Below the pieces are notes generated by a model. The model was not told where the DNA came from, did no database searches, and worked only from the letters and a program-made list of their open reading frames with translations. Of a stretch of DNA of 64,000 nucleotides, positions 26,909-36,500 are shown piece by piece. Position numbers and translations under genes: made by a program. This stretch comes from Bacteroidetes bacterium 37-13. GTDB lineage: Bacteria; Bacteroidota; Bacteroidia; Chitinophagales; LD1. The DNA lies in contig MKTC01000040.1 of the NCBI GenBank assembly GCA_001897535.1, positions 124,001-188,000 on the forward strand, given 5' to 3'. Each line of letters begins with the position of its first letter. The stretch's first letter is position 1.

Positions 26909-27883
26909 TTATACCTTTCTTTCGATAGTAAAATGTATCATGTTTGTAATAGCTGTTTTCACTGCTCCTTCAGAATATATTTGTAGTAAAGACAACGCTT
27001 CATCTCGGTATTCAAGCATTTTATTGCGTGCATAATCTAAGCCTCCGGCTTGTTTTACTTGCTCAATAACCCAACGCACTTTTTCAGCTTTGGTGTTTTC
27101 GTTTTTCACAATGTTGATGATAGTTTTGCGAGTGCTTTTGTTAGTTTGGTTGAGCGTGTAAATAAGAGGAAGTGTCATTTTTCGCTCTTTAATATCTATT
27201 CCTCTCGGTTTGCCAATTTCTGCTTCCTCATAATCAAAAAGGTCATCTTTAATTTGGAAAGCAATGCCAATTTTTTCGCCTAATAAACGCGCATTTTCAA
27301 TTAAAGTTTCATCGTTTGTAACAGTTGCTGTGCCACACGCACAAGCAGAAGCAATTAGCGAAGCCGTTTTCTTTTGTATAATTTCAAAATAAATGGATTC
27401 TTCTATATCTAATCTGCGTGCTTTTTCTAATTGGAGCAGTTCTCCTTCACTCATTTCGCGAATGGTGTTGCTTAATATTTGCAGTAATCGGAATTGGTTG
27501 TTTTCTACGCTAAGCAGTAAACCTTTTGCAAGTAAATAATCGCCAACCAACACGGCAATTTTATTTTTCCAAAGTGCATTTATCGAAAAAAAACCTCTGC
27601 GCAAATAACTATCGTCCACCACATCATCGTGCACCAATGTTGCGGTATGCAAAATTTCAACCAAAGATGCTGCAACATAAGTAGCATCAGTAGTTTCGCC
27701 ATGCAACTTGGCAGCAAGAAATACAAACATCGGGCGCATTTGTTTGCCTTTTCTACTCACAATGTAGTGCATTATTCGGTCGAGCAATGGCGTATTTGAA
27801 CGCATAGACTCTCGAAACTTTTCTTCAAAAGAATCGAGCTCTGCAGTAATCGGTTTTTTAATTTCTTCTAATGAAAGAGACAT
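26909..27883 (-). CDS. Polyprenyl (all-trans) diphosphate synthase
   Basis: The 324-aa prenyltransferase carries the first aspartate-rich motif (TATLVHDDVVDDSYLRRG) and the second (AFQIKDDLFDYE). GKQMRPMFVFLAA is the conserved N-terminal block that binds IPP. Two small or aliphatic residues (TA) lie just before the first motif, typical of long-chain products such as the octaprenyl side chain of menaquinone. The enzyme condenses IPP with allylic diphosphates. It is followed 35 bp downstream of its start by an independent small membrane protein gene on the same strand. Confidence 0.92.
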   Translation of the reverse strand: MSLSLEEIKKPITAELDSFEEKFRESMRSNTPLLDRIMHYIVSRKGKQMRPMFVFLAAKLHGETTDATYVAASLVEILHTATLVHDDVVDDSYLRRGFFSINALWKNKIAVLVGDYLLAKGLLLSVENNQFRLLQILSNTIREMSEGELLQLEKARRLDIEESIYFEIIQKKTASLIASACACGTATVTNDETLIENARLLGEKIGIAFQIKDDLFDYEEAEIGKPRGIDIKERKMTLPLIYTLNQTNKSTRKTIINIVKNENTKAEKVRWVIEQVKQAGGLDYARNKMLEYRDEALSLLQIYSEGAVKTAITNMIHFTIERKV

Positions 27884-27917
27884 GGTTTAAAGGCGCAATT
27901 AAGCAAACTATTCTTGG

Positions 27918-28133
27918 TTATGATGCTTGATTTTCTTTTCCATGAAGTTTTTCGTAGAACTTTCGTTGTCCTCGAAGGTTTCTCCAAATTACGGTGCAAA
28001 ATATACCGCAAAAAAAAGGAAAGTAAACACGGTAATCGAAAGTAAAGAGTGTGAAAAAATTAAAGATGGCAACAGCAAATGCGCAAATAAGTGCAGCTAT
28101 CCACGCTTTTTCAAACAGTCTTAAAATTTTCAT
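27918..28133 (-). CDS. Small membrane protein of unknown function
   Basis: The 71-aa protein has two hydrophobic segments (WIAALICAFAVAIFNFFTLF and FPFFCGIFCTVIW) and ends in a basic tail (RGQRKFYEKLHGKENQ). It sits immediately upstream of the polyprenyl synthase gene on the same strand, with a 34-bp gap, so the two are probably co-transcribed. The start is an ATG with clear coding bias. The function is unknown. Confidence 0.6.
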   Translation of the reverse strand: MKILRLFEKAWIAALICAFAVAIFNFFTLFTFDYRVYFPFFCGIFCTVIWRNLRGQRKFYEKLHGKENQAS

Positions 28134-28343
28134 GGTAGTAAAATTTTACCTTTCTTAGTTTCGATATTAACGACAAAAGCAAAAGTAGTTTTAAATGCGG
28201 AAGTGCCAATTGTAAGTTTTCTATACTCAGATTTGAATTCATAAAATATTGTATATATTATGAAAGCTCAATAAAATGAAAATCAATCAATTATCATATT
28301 TGCTATATTCTACTATTTTTGCTTCTTCAAAATAAGAAAAATC

Positions 28344-28919
28344 ATGCTAAATATTGTTCTTTTTGGTCCTCCGGGCAGTGGCAAAGGCACTCAAGCGCAA
28401 AACATTATTGAGAAATATAAATTAGTGCATCTTTCTACCGGAGATATGCTTCGCGCAGAAATTGCAGGGCAAACCGAGTTAGGCTTAGAAGCTAAGAAGC
28501 TGATGGATAAAGGCGAATTGGTTCCAGATAGCGTGGTAATTGGAATGATTGAAAATAAACTTGCAGGAAACAAAGAAGCAAAAGGTTTTGTTTTCGATGG
28601 CTTTCCGCGCACTGTGGCACAAGCTTCGGCTTTAGATGATTTATTAGAAAAATATGGCAATCCGATTAAGGTAGTTTTATCGTTAGTTGTTAGTGAAGAG
28701 GAACTTACACGCAGAATTTTAGAGCGAGGCAAAACGAGTGGCAGAGCAGATGACCAAAATGAATCTATTGTGCGCAATCGCGTAGTGGAATACAGAACTA
28801 AAACTGAGCCTTTGGCAAGCTTTTATGCTGCACAAAGCAAATTGGTGAATATTGCAGGCGAAGGTTCTATCGAAGAAATTTTTGCTGCATTATCTGCTGA
28901 AATAAACAAGCATTCTTAA
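28344..28919 (+). CDS. adk: Adenylate kinase
   Basis: The 191-aa enzyme has the P-loop FGPPGSGKGTQAQNI at residues 5-19, the AMP-binding segment HLSTGDMLRAEI, and FDGFPRTVAQA. The LID is short (TRRILERGKTSGRADDQNESIVRNRV) with no zinc cysteines, so it is the short-form enzyme common in Bacteroidota. It interconverts ATP + AMP and 2 ADP in the cytoplasm. It lies 32 bp upstream of obg and probably forms an operon with it. Confidence 0.97.
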   Translation: MLNIVLFGPPGSGKGTQAQNIIEKYKLVHLSTGDMLRAEIAGQTELGLEAKKLMDKGELVPDSVVIGMIENKLAGNKEAKGFVFDGFPRTVAQASALDDLLEKYGNPIKVVLSLVVSEEELTRRILERGKTSGRADDQNESIVRNRVVEYRTKTEPLASFYAAQSKLVNIAGEGSIEEIFAALSAEINKHS

Positions 28920-28951
28920 TTTTGTTTTAAACCGTTTTCGGCAGTACTATA

Positions 28952-29962
28952 ATGGATAATTTTATTGATTACGTAAAAGTTTGTTGCCGTAGCGGAAAGG
29001 GCGGAGCAGGAAGTGCGCATTTTCGTAGAGAAAAATTTATACCGCGTGGTGGACCCGATGGTGGCGATGGCGGCAGAGGTGGACACATTATTTTACGCGG
29101 AAACAAACAGCTTTGGACGTTGCTGCATTTAAAATATCGCAAGCACATTATTGCCGAAGATGGCTCAAATGGCAGTAAACAATTATGTACCGGAAAAAGT
29201 GGTTATGATGAAATTTTAGAAGTGCCACTTGGAACGGTTGCCAAAGATGCTGAAACCGGAGAAGTAGCAGTTGAAATTACTGAAGACGGACAAGAATTTA
29301 TTTTGGTAAGCGGTGGAAGAGGAGGTAAGGGAAATAACTTTTTTAAAACTTCTACAAATCAAGCTCCATCTTATGCGCAGCCTGGTGAAGAAGGAAAAGA
29401 AGAGTGGAAAATTTTAGAACTTAAATTGCTTGCCGATGTTGGCTTAGTGGGCTTTCCGAATGCAGGAAAATCTACTTTGCTTTCGGTGGTAAGTGCTGCC
29501 AAACCGGAAATTGCAGATTATCCTTTCACAACTTTAGTACCTAATTTAGGCATGGTGAGTTATCGCGGTAAAGCAAGTTTTGTAATGGCAGATATTCCCG
29601 GAATTATCGAAGGCGCATCTGCCGGAAAAGGCTTGGGAATCAGGTTTCTACGCCATATTGAACGCAATGCTTGTTTATTGTTTTTAGTGCCTTTTGATGC
29701 TGCCGACATTGTTGAGCAATATCAAATTTTATTGAATGAATTAGAACAGTACAATCCGGAATTACTCACTAAAAAGAGAATGTTGGGCATTTCAAAATGC
29801 GATTTGGCTGATGATGAATTATTAAAATTGGTAGAAAAAGATTTAAAGAAAAAACTAAGTAAAAAGAACACAGTTGACTTTACTTTCTTTTCTGCTGCAA
29901 CTGGTTTTGGCATTGATAAACTAAAGGACAAACTTTGGGAATTGATGCAGCAACCGGAGTAA
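28952..29962 (+). CDS. obg: Obg-family GTPase
   Basis: The 336-aa protein has the glycine-rich Obg fold in residues 1-158 ([29 protein letters not shown]). The G domain follows: G1 [13 protein letters not shown]2 region [11 protein letters not shown]3 [11 protein letters not shown] and G4 ISKCDLAD. It binds GTP slowly and acts in large ribosomal subunit assembly and stress control. There is no extra C-terminal OCT domain, which is usual in this phylum. It is downstream of adk. Confidence 0.96.
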   Translation: MDNFIDYVKVCCRSGKGGAGSAHFRREKFIPRGGPDGGDGGRGGHIILRGNKQLWTLLHLKYRKHIIAEDGSNGSKQLCTGKSGYDEILEVPLGTVAKDAETGEVAVEITEDGQEFILVSGGRGGKGNNFFKTSTNQAPSYAQPGEEGKEEWKILELKLLADVGLVGFPNAGKSTLLSVVSAAKPEIADYPFTTLVPNLGMVSYRGKASFVMADIPGIIEGASAGKGLGIRFLRHIERNACLLFLVPFDAADIVEQYQILLNELEQYNPELLTKKRMLGISKCDLADDELLKLVEKDLKKKLSKKNTVDFTFFSAATGFGIDKLKDKLWELMQQPE

Positions 29963-30046
29963 TTTTTATATCAATATTTTCTATCTGCTCAAGTTTAACT
30001 TTGGTAGAAAGTTACTTTTTCCCTAAAACATTTTCATCTTCACTCC

Positions 30047-31387
30047 ATGCAAAATATAGTTGTATTTGGTGCAGGAAAATCAAGTGGTGCTTTAATTGAA
30101 TTTTTGTGGAAGCACGCTGCGAGCGACAATTTCTTAGTTACGGTTGCTGATGCAAGCAAACCCAATTTGGCTGAAATTACAAAAAGTTATGTTGGTATTG
30201 AAACCGTTTATATAAACGGTGTTGAAGATATTCAAGTGAAAAGTTTGATTGAAAAAAGCACACTTGTAATTTCAATGCTACCTGCTTTTTTACATATTGA
30301 AATTGCAAAGCATTGTTTAGCAGAAAAGAAAAATTTGATAACGCCATCTTACATTTCTCCCGAAATGGAAGCAATGAAAAGCGAGGTTGAAAAAGCCGGA
30401 TTATTGTTTTTGAACGAAATGGGATTAGACCCCGGCATTGACCATTTGAGCGCTTGCGAAATGATACACGCTGCACAAGAAAAAGGAGCAACAATAGAAA
30501 GTTTTAAATCGCATTGCGGTGGTTTGGTAGCGAAAGAAAGCAATGATAATCCTTGGGGCTACAAATTTTCGTGGAATCCGCGCAATGTAGTATTGGCAGG
30601 GCAGGGCAGCGATTTTATTAAGTGGAAAGAGAATGGAAGAATACAATTTTTACCCTATCACCGTTTATTTGCTTCGGCCGAAATTATTGCTTTTGAAAGT
30701 GAAAAATTGGAGTCGTATCCCAATCGCGATTCTTTAGTTTTTATTGAACCTTACGGTTTGCAAAATGCTCAAACCGTTTATAGGGGAACATTGCGTTACG
30801 AAAATTATTGCCAATCATGGAATCTGTTGGTGCAGCTTGGTTTGTGCAATAATTATACCGAAATTGAATTGAGTGAGAATGAAACAAAAATGTCTTTTCT
30901 TTCCAAATTTGTACAAGGTGCAAGTGGCAGTAATTTAGAACTTCAAACCACTAAAATTTTGGCCGTTGATGTGGGTAGTAAACCATTTCAAAATTTGAAG
31001 TGGCTTGGACTTTTTACTAATGAAAAAATTTCACTCTCAGGAAAGCAAACAGCAGCTGCGGTTTTGCAAAGTATTTTAGAAGAAAAATGGAAATTAAAAG
31101 AAGGCGATAAAGATAGAGTGGTAATGGTGCATGAAATGATTTATGAACTTGCCGGAAAGCAATATTTAGCAACTGCGGTTTTAGATAGAAATGGAAATGA
31201 AAATCACACCGCAATGGCAGAAACAGTTGGCTTGCCAATTGGCATTGCCGCACGCATGATTTTGAAAAATCAAATTGAATTAGTTGGAGTAGTTCGCCCT
31301 GTGATGAAAGAAATTTATGAGCCTGTTTTAGCGGAGTTGGCAATTTTGGGTGTTTCTTTTAAGCATTTTGAAAAGTGCTTAAACTAA
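30047..31387 (+). CDS. Saccharopine dehydrogenase family protein
   Basis: The 446-aa protein has a Rossmann N-terminus (VVFGAGKSSGALIEFLW). Its C-terminal domain begins near residue 125 with NEMGLDPGIDHLSACEMI and has the catalytic-domain segment SFKSHCGGLVAKESNDNPWGYKFSW, as in the glutamate-forming saccharopine reductase/dehydrogenase (Lys9/LYS-type). It probably acts in lysine catabolism through the saccharopine route, but no other gene of that pathway is in the window. It is a single transcription unit ending at a shared bidirectional terminator. Confidence 0.88.
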   Translation: MQNIVVFGAGKSSGALIEFLWKHAASDNFLVTVADASKPNLAEITKSYVGIETVYINGVEDIQVKSLIEKSTLVISMLPAFLHIEIAKHCLAEKKNLITPSYISPEMEAMKSEVEKAGLLFLNEMGLDPGIDHLSACEMIHAAQEKGATIESFKSHCGGLVAKESNDNPWGYKFSWNPRNVVLAGQGSDFIKWKENGRIQFLPYHRLFASAEIIAFESEKLESYPNRDSLVFIEPYGLQNAQTVYRGTLRYENYCQSWNLLVQLGLCNNYTEIELSENETKMSFLSKFVQGASGSNLELQTTKILAVDVGSKPFQNLKWLGLFTNEKISLSGKQTAAAVLQSILEEKWKLKEGDKDRVVMVHEMIYELAGKQYLATAVLDRNGNENHTAMAETVGLPIGIAARMILKNQIELVGVVRPVMKEIYEPVLAELAILGVSFKHFEKCLN

Positions 31388-31418
31388 AAATGCCTCTCAT
31401 AATTGAAAGGCATTTTTT
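31387..31418. terminator. Bidirectional terminator between convergent genes
   Basis: aaaatgcct pairs with aggcatttt around a 12-nt loop, with T runs on both strands. It sits between the saccharopine dehydrogenase stop and the stop of the convergent chalcone-isomerase-like gene. Confidence 0.85.
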
Positions 31419-31435
31419 AAAATATAAGTGTATTC

Positions 31436-32005
31436 TTACTGCCCTAAAAGTCCTGCCTTTAATTTTGCATCTACAGGATTTGAACCTAACCAAATTCCGT
31501 ATAAAGCAGTTTTAAAATCTAAGCCGGGAATTACATCAACATACTGGTGGTTTCTATAAACTTTCACACCTTCCATTGGTAAAAAAGTTAAGTCGTAAAC
31601 ATCGCCTTTGGCGATAGCATATTTTAAAAATAGCTTTAAGAACTTATCAATTTTTTCTTGAATTGGCTTGGTGTTTCCGGCAGTTGATTTTTGAAAACCT
31701 TCTTTAGTAGATTCAATAAAATTATTTGAATTAACTAAGCTGGAAGTAATTACAATACGCACGTTTTGCGGTTCGTTTGCTTTTGAAATTGCATTTCCGT
31801 CTTTAGTGCTTTTAGGTAAGTATAAACCTTCTACATACACATCAATAAATAATTTTTTCCGTATTCCGCCTCCATTCAAATGCAATTCTGTATCACCGGC
31901 TTTAAATGTGGTAGGGAATTTTACATCACCAATTTTAGTTTGTGCATAAGAAAAATCTAAGCCTAAAATGGCTACTGCTATAAAAGCTAAAATCAAGTTT
32001 TTCAT
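31436..32005 (-). CDS. Secreted chalcone-isomerase-like protein
   Basis: The 189-aa product has a signal peptide (MKNLILAFIAVAILGLDFSYAQ). The mature part matches the bacterial chalcone isomerase-like fold family: DVKFPTTFKAGDTELHLNGGGIRKKLFIDVYVEGLYLP, then a VYRNHQYVDVIPG and ALYGIWLG close. In bacteria these proteins are unlikely to isomerise chalcones and are thought to bind fatty acids or other lipids; the role here is unknown. It is probably periplasmic, monocistronic and convergent with the preceding gene. Confidence 0.85.
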   Translation of the reverse strand: MKNLILAFIAVAILGLDFSYAQTKIGDVKFPTTFKAGDTELHLNGGGIRKKLFIDVYVEGLYLPKSTKDGNAISKANEPQNVRIVITSSLVNSNNFIESTKEGFQKSTAGNTKPIQEKIDKFLKLFLKYAIAKGDVYDLTFLPMEGVKVYRNHQYVDVIPGLDFKTALYGIWLGSNPVDAKLKAGLLGQ

Positions 32006-32110
32006 TGTTTGTTATTTCCGTTGAAACACATAAATACGGTATGAAGTTTAATTTACCTAATTGCAACTTCATTTTTCGGTATAAGTTTGTGTTTCCTAAA
32101 AGTAAATAGA

Positions 32111-32839
32111 ATGGAACTTAAAAGCGAATTGATAGAGCAATATAGAGAAACTATTAAAGAGCGTTATCAATTTAAAAGTATTAAGAAAGATGAGAACTTA
32201 CCCTCCTTTTTTACAAAAGAGAAAACTGATGAATTACTATATTTCTTTTTAGATAATTTGTATCCGGAGGTTGAAAAACGCGAAGCGTTAGATGCTGCTT
32301 TCGAACGTTTGGCAGGCTATGTAAATCATCCCAAAAAAATTTGGGGAATATTAGGAAATCTTACTGCCGCTATTTTTAAGTTCGGCATACAATTTCCCAA
32401 AGCAGTTGTTGCCGGAATAGAAACCTTGAAAACCCATACTGAAGCCAGAAATTTTGAGGCAAAGCTTTTAAAGGCAGCCGAGCACAGAAAACTTAAATCT
32501 CCAATAACAAGGGAGGATTTGCTTTTGTGTATTGCCGATTTGGAAGAAGAGGATATTCGAACTTTTTTAGATTCACTCCAAAACTTATTTCTATCAATTG
32601 CCAATACCAAAATGCTTGAAAAAACCATTTTGATTTTGAAAGATGTGGCAACACAAATGGAAAAGCGCAAAAGCACCTATGGCAAAGAAGATATTGATGC
32701 CATACTTTTAGGTGTTGAAATTTTAGAAAAGGGAAATGAGTTGATGAAGCAATATTCAGATTCCGAAAAAAAGGAAATAGTTGATTTTGTTGCCTACAAC
32801 GAAATGAAATTTGTGAAGGCAACCAAGAAATTATTTTAA
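32111..32839 (+). CDS. Conserved-looking cytoplasmic protein of unknown function
   Basis: I place the start at ATG 32111 (242 aa); the ORF track begins eight codons earlier. The protein is mainly alpha-helical, charged, and has no signal peptide. Features include a hydrophobic/aromatic stretch (WGILGNLTAAIFKFGIQFPKAVVAG) and the acidic motif CIADLEEEDIRTFLDSL. No catalytic motif is recognised. It is divergent from the chalcone-isomerase-like gene and stands alone. The next gene starts 250 bp later in unremarkable AT-rich DNA. Confidence 0.6.
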   Translation: MELKSELIEQYRETIKERYQFKSIKKDENLPSFFTKEKTDELLYFFLDNLYPEVEKREALDAAFERLAGYVNHPKKIWGILGNLTAAIFKFGIQFPKAVVAGIETLKTHTEARNFEAKLLKAAEHRKLKSPITREDLLLCIADLEEEDIRTFLDSLQNLFLSIANTKMLEKTILILKDVATQMEKRKSTYGKEDIDAILLGVEILEKGNELMKQYSDSEKKEIVDFVAYNEMKFVKATKKLF

Positions 32840-33031
32840 AATAGTTTTAGGTGTTTATTTATAATGCTATCAACAGGAGTTTATTCATAATAAAGCATAA
32901 AAATTATCTAATTTAATTATGTGTTTAATATTTGTAATCTTTAGTGTATTGAATTTCAACAATATAAATTAAAGTTTTCTTTCATCTTATTTATTCTTAA
33001 AAAGAAGGCGTTAATGATATTGCTAAATGCT

Positions 33032-33039
33032 TACATTTG
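33032..33039 (+). promoter_or_regulatory. -7 promoter element upstream of the small secreted protein gene
   Basis: TACATTTG matches the Bacteroidota -7 consensus TAnnTTTG exactly and lies 51 bp before the ATG at 33091. No good TTG -33 box is seen at the usual distance, so this is a weak call. Confidence 0.4.
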
Positions 33040-33090
33040 TGGCGACTATTGTGTTCATATTTTTATCAATTTGTTGAAAAACAATTACTA

Positions 33091-33492
33091 ATGAAAAAGA
33101 TTTGTTTGGTACTCACTCTTTTTATTGCTGTGCAATGCACGCTTAATGCCGCTTCAGGCAAAACCTCATCAAAAAATACGAGTTTTTTTGAAAGAATGGA
33201 TGTTGTTTATCATTATTTGCAATTGCCCGAAACAAAAGGCGATGCAGATTTAAAAGGGCTTTACAAAGCACTTTATGCTGATATAAACATTTTTCACGCA
33301 GAATTAGATAGCAAAACTAAAATGCTTACTGTTATCTCTCGCCCACAAGTAACTGATGATAAAATAGTAGAAATGCTGAAAGATAGCGGAATTAAAGCAG
33401 TTGTTTTAAGAGCTGAAAAGAAAGATGCAAACTCTTATGATATAGAACAGAAAGCATTGGAAAGAAACAGAATAATAAAGGCATTGAATTGA
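33091..33492 (+). CDS. Small exported protein with HMA-like C-terminal half lacking CxxC
   Basis: The ORF track starts at 33037, but MKKICLVLTLFIAVQCTLNA, a clean signal peptide, starts at 33091, giving 133 aa. The C-terminal ~75 residues (INIFHAELDSKTKMLTVISRP, TDDKIVEMLKDSGIKAVVL) read as the beta-alpha-beta pattern of heavy-metal-associated domains. The CxxC metal site is absent, so metal binding is unlikely. The gene is 29 bp upstream of the giant T9SS protein gene in the same direction and may belong to the same operon. Confidence 0.55.
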   Translation: MKKICLVLTLFIAVQCTLNAASGKTSSKNTSFFERMDVVYHYLQLPETKGDADLKGLYKALYADINIFHAELDSKTKMLTVISRPQVTDDKIVEMLKDSGIKAVVLRAEKKDANSYDIEQKALERNRIIKALN

Positions 33493-33521
33493 TTTGTTGA
33501 ACAGAGAAAACATAAATAAGT

Positions 33522-36500
33522 ATGAAAAATTTATTTACGATTATATGCAGCGCATTTCTAACGGTTAGCAGTTTTGCTCAGATAAATTGTCCTAACTTTG
33601 GGAACTTTCAAACAATTATATTTAATGGTTGCACACCACTGCCGTACAATTATTCAACAGTAAACGGAGTAATAACTACCACACCGTTGGTAACTGCACT
33701 TTCGAATTATGCAAGTTGTGGTGCATCAATAGAAAACAATCAATTTTTTGCATTTAATGCAACTGCTACAACCATGGCATTTACAATAAATCCGGGAACT
33801 GTTTCCGGAGGGCTGCAGGCGTGGATTTATAGCACAAATGATTGTATTACACCAACTGTATTAGCATGTAATAGCAATGGTTTTACTACGCCAACAACTT
33901 TAAGTTCAAGTAGTTTTATTCCAGGACAAACCTATTACATAATGATTGATGGATTTGCAGGAGCAACCGGAAACTACTCGTTTTCCAACATTACACCTGC
34001 ACCGGGCAGCGGTGGCCAAAATGGTAGCACATTTCCATTAGCTTTTAATATTGATTCAGCCTCATGTGGGCTCACAGATGGTAGTTTGGAAATAACAGCA
34101 ACAGGTGCAACGGCTCCATACACTTATTCGGTAAATGGAAGCCCGTTTCAATCGAGTAACATTTTTACCGGTTTAGCTGGTGGAGTTTACAATATAGTAG
34201 TAAAAGATAATAGTTCTTGTTCTTCTTTGGATACAATTAGTGTACCGGCTCGTGATACACGTGCTTCTGAAGATTTAATTTATTGTGCAAGTGCCGGACC
34301 TGTAACTATTACTGCAGTTGGTGGTACACAGTTTACATGGACACCGCAAACGGGAATTGTTTCCTCTTCACAAAACGGAGCTACAATTGTAGTTGCACCT
34401 TCACAATCTACAACTTATGTGGTTTCCAGCAACGAACCTCAGCAGCAATGTAAATATTTAGATACTGTGCATGTAACAGTAGCCGGTAGTTTTGCAACCG
34501 CTGTTTCAGCAACCAAAACAACAATTTGTTTAAATGAAAGTTCAACACTTAGTGTAGTGGCTACACCCTCTACAGAAGGACCGTTTACTTATAGTTGGAC
34601 TCCGGTGTTGAATAACGCTTCTCCAAGCGCTGCAACAACTATTGTTCGCCCAACAACTACTACACAGTACAACTTGTTAGTTACTTCAAGAGATGGTTGT
34701 AAAATGAATGATAGTATTTCAATTGATGTACAAGGTTTTGGACCCAAAGTGAAAATAACACCAAGTGCAAATTATGTTTGTCCGGGCACAACTGTTCAAC
34801 TAAACTCAGAGATTGTAGCAATACAAACAGGACCGAGTCAAGATCCGGGTAATGCTTGCCCTAATTGCAATTTCCCTTTTCCTTTTCCTCAAATTGGAAC
34901 AGGAACAGCAACTTCTTCAAGCAACCCTACTCCATTTAAATCATTGTGGCACGATGGCAGAACTCAATATATCTATTTAGCGAGCGAAATGCAGAATGCC
35001 GGTATGACAGCCGGAGTTATTACTGATTTGCAATTCTATGTAGCAAGTAAAGGAAGTGGCACAACTCCGTTTTCGGGATTTACAGTTAAAATGGGAGGTA
35101 CAACATTAACTCAGTTGCCTAATAGCTTTGTAACTCAAAATATGTATGTAGTTCACACCAGTAACTATACAACTACTGCAAATTCATGGAACAATATACC
35201 ATTAAATATTCCTTTTAATTGGGACGGGCAAACCAATTTAATTATTGAAGTTTGTTACGATAACACTACATGGACAGGCTATGATTATATTCAATACAGC
35301 ACAGCATTTACTAATGCCACTATCTATAACTATAAAGATAACGATGTTGGATGTACATTGCCTTACCAATACAATACAAATCTTCGCCCCAATTTAAAAA
35401 TGGTTTATGGTGAATTGCCGTTAAATAATGTTTCGCTTTTGTGGACTCCTTCACAAGGTTTAAGCAGCGATACTGCACAGAACCCATTTGCAACAATTAC
35501 TAGTGATATTTCGTATAAACTTACAGTTGTTGATGGAACTTGTTCGGGCGATACAACAATTCAAATGTTTGTTGATACAGGAACAAAAATTAAAGCTGTT
35601 GATGATATGATTGTATGTAACACAAGCGAGGCAATGCTTACGGCTCAAGTGCTTAATAAAGTTCAGCCAACTTGTGTAGCAGATTATTCGGTTGTATCTA
35701 CTGCTGCTAATTATTTAAGTGGAACGGGAAAAGTGCCTGTGCCATTTTCAACAGCTTCAACAGGGAATAATAGAAATGCCACAATACAATTGCCATTTAA
35801 GTTTAATTACTACTGTGCAGGCTATGATTCATTTGTGGTAAATGAAAATGGATTTATTACTTTTTCAAACTTTAATGGTTCTGGAGCTACTCCTGTAGCA
35901 ATGCCTGCAGCCGGAACACCTAATAATACTATTGCAGGTTTGTGGTTCGATTTGAATGCAAATGCAAATGGCGGAGGAAGTGGAACTGTTTCTACTTTTG
36001 TAACAGGCTCTTATCCATATCGTACCTACACAATTGAGTGGGATAATGTATTGGCACAAGGGTTAGGAACAACAGTTAGCTTCCAAATTCAACTTTTTGA
36101 AACAACAAATAATGTGGAAGTACATGTAAATCCATTTTCTGCAGCTTCCAATAAAGTTATTGGTATTGAAAATGTAGGAGGCACGGTAGGCACTACGCCA
36201 ACTGGGCGAAATGCTGTTAATTTCTCATTAGCAGCCGCAGAAGGTTGGAAGTTTATTCCAAATGTACAAGGTGCAGGTTTTGTGGCTTTCCAATGGAGCC
36301 CCACAAGTACTTTAAGCTCTGAATTTGGAGATACAGTATATGCTACGCCAAATGGCAAAACAGAGTATGTTGTTTCCGGCTTATTCTCAAATGGCTGTAT
36401 AACTACAGACACAGTAAGCGTAGATGTAAAACATTTTCCTTACACACTTACTGCGGTTGCAGATACTTTGTGTCCGGGAGAAACCAGTACATTAACGTTT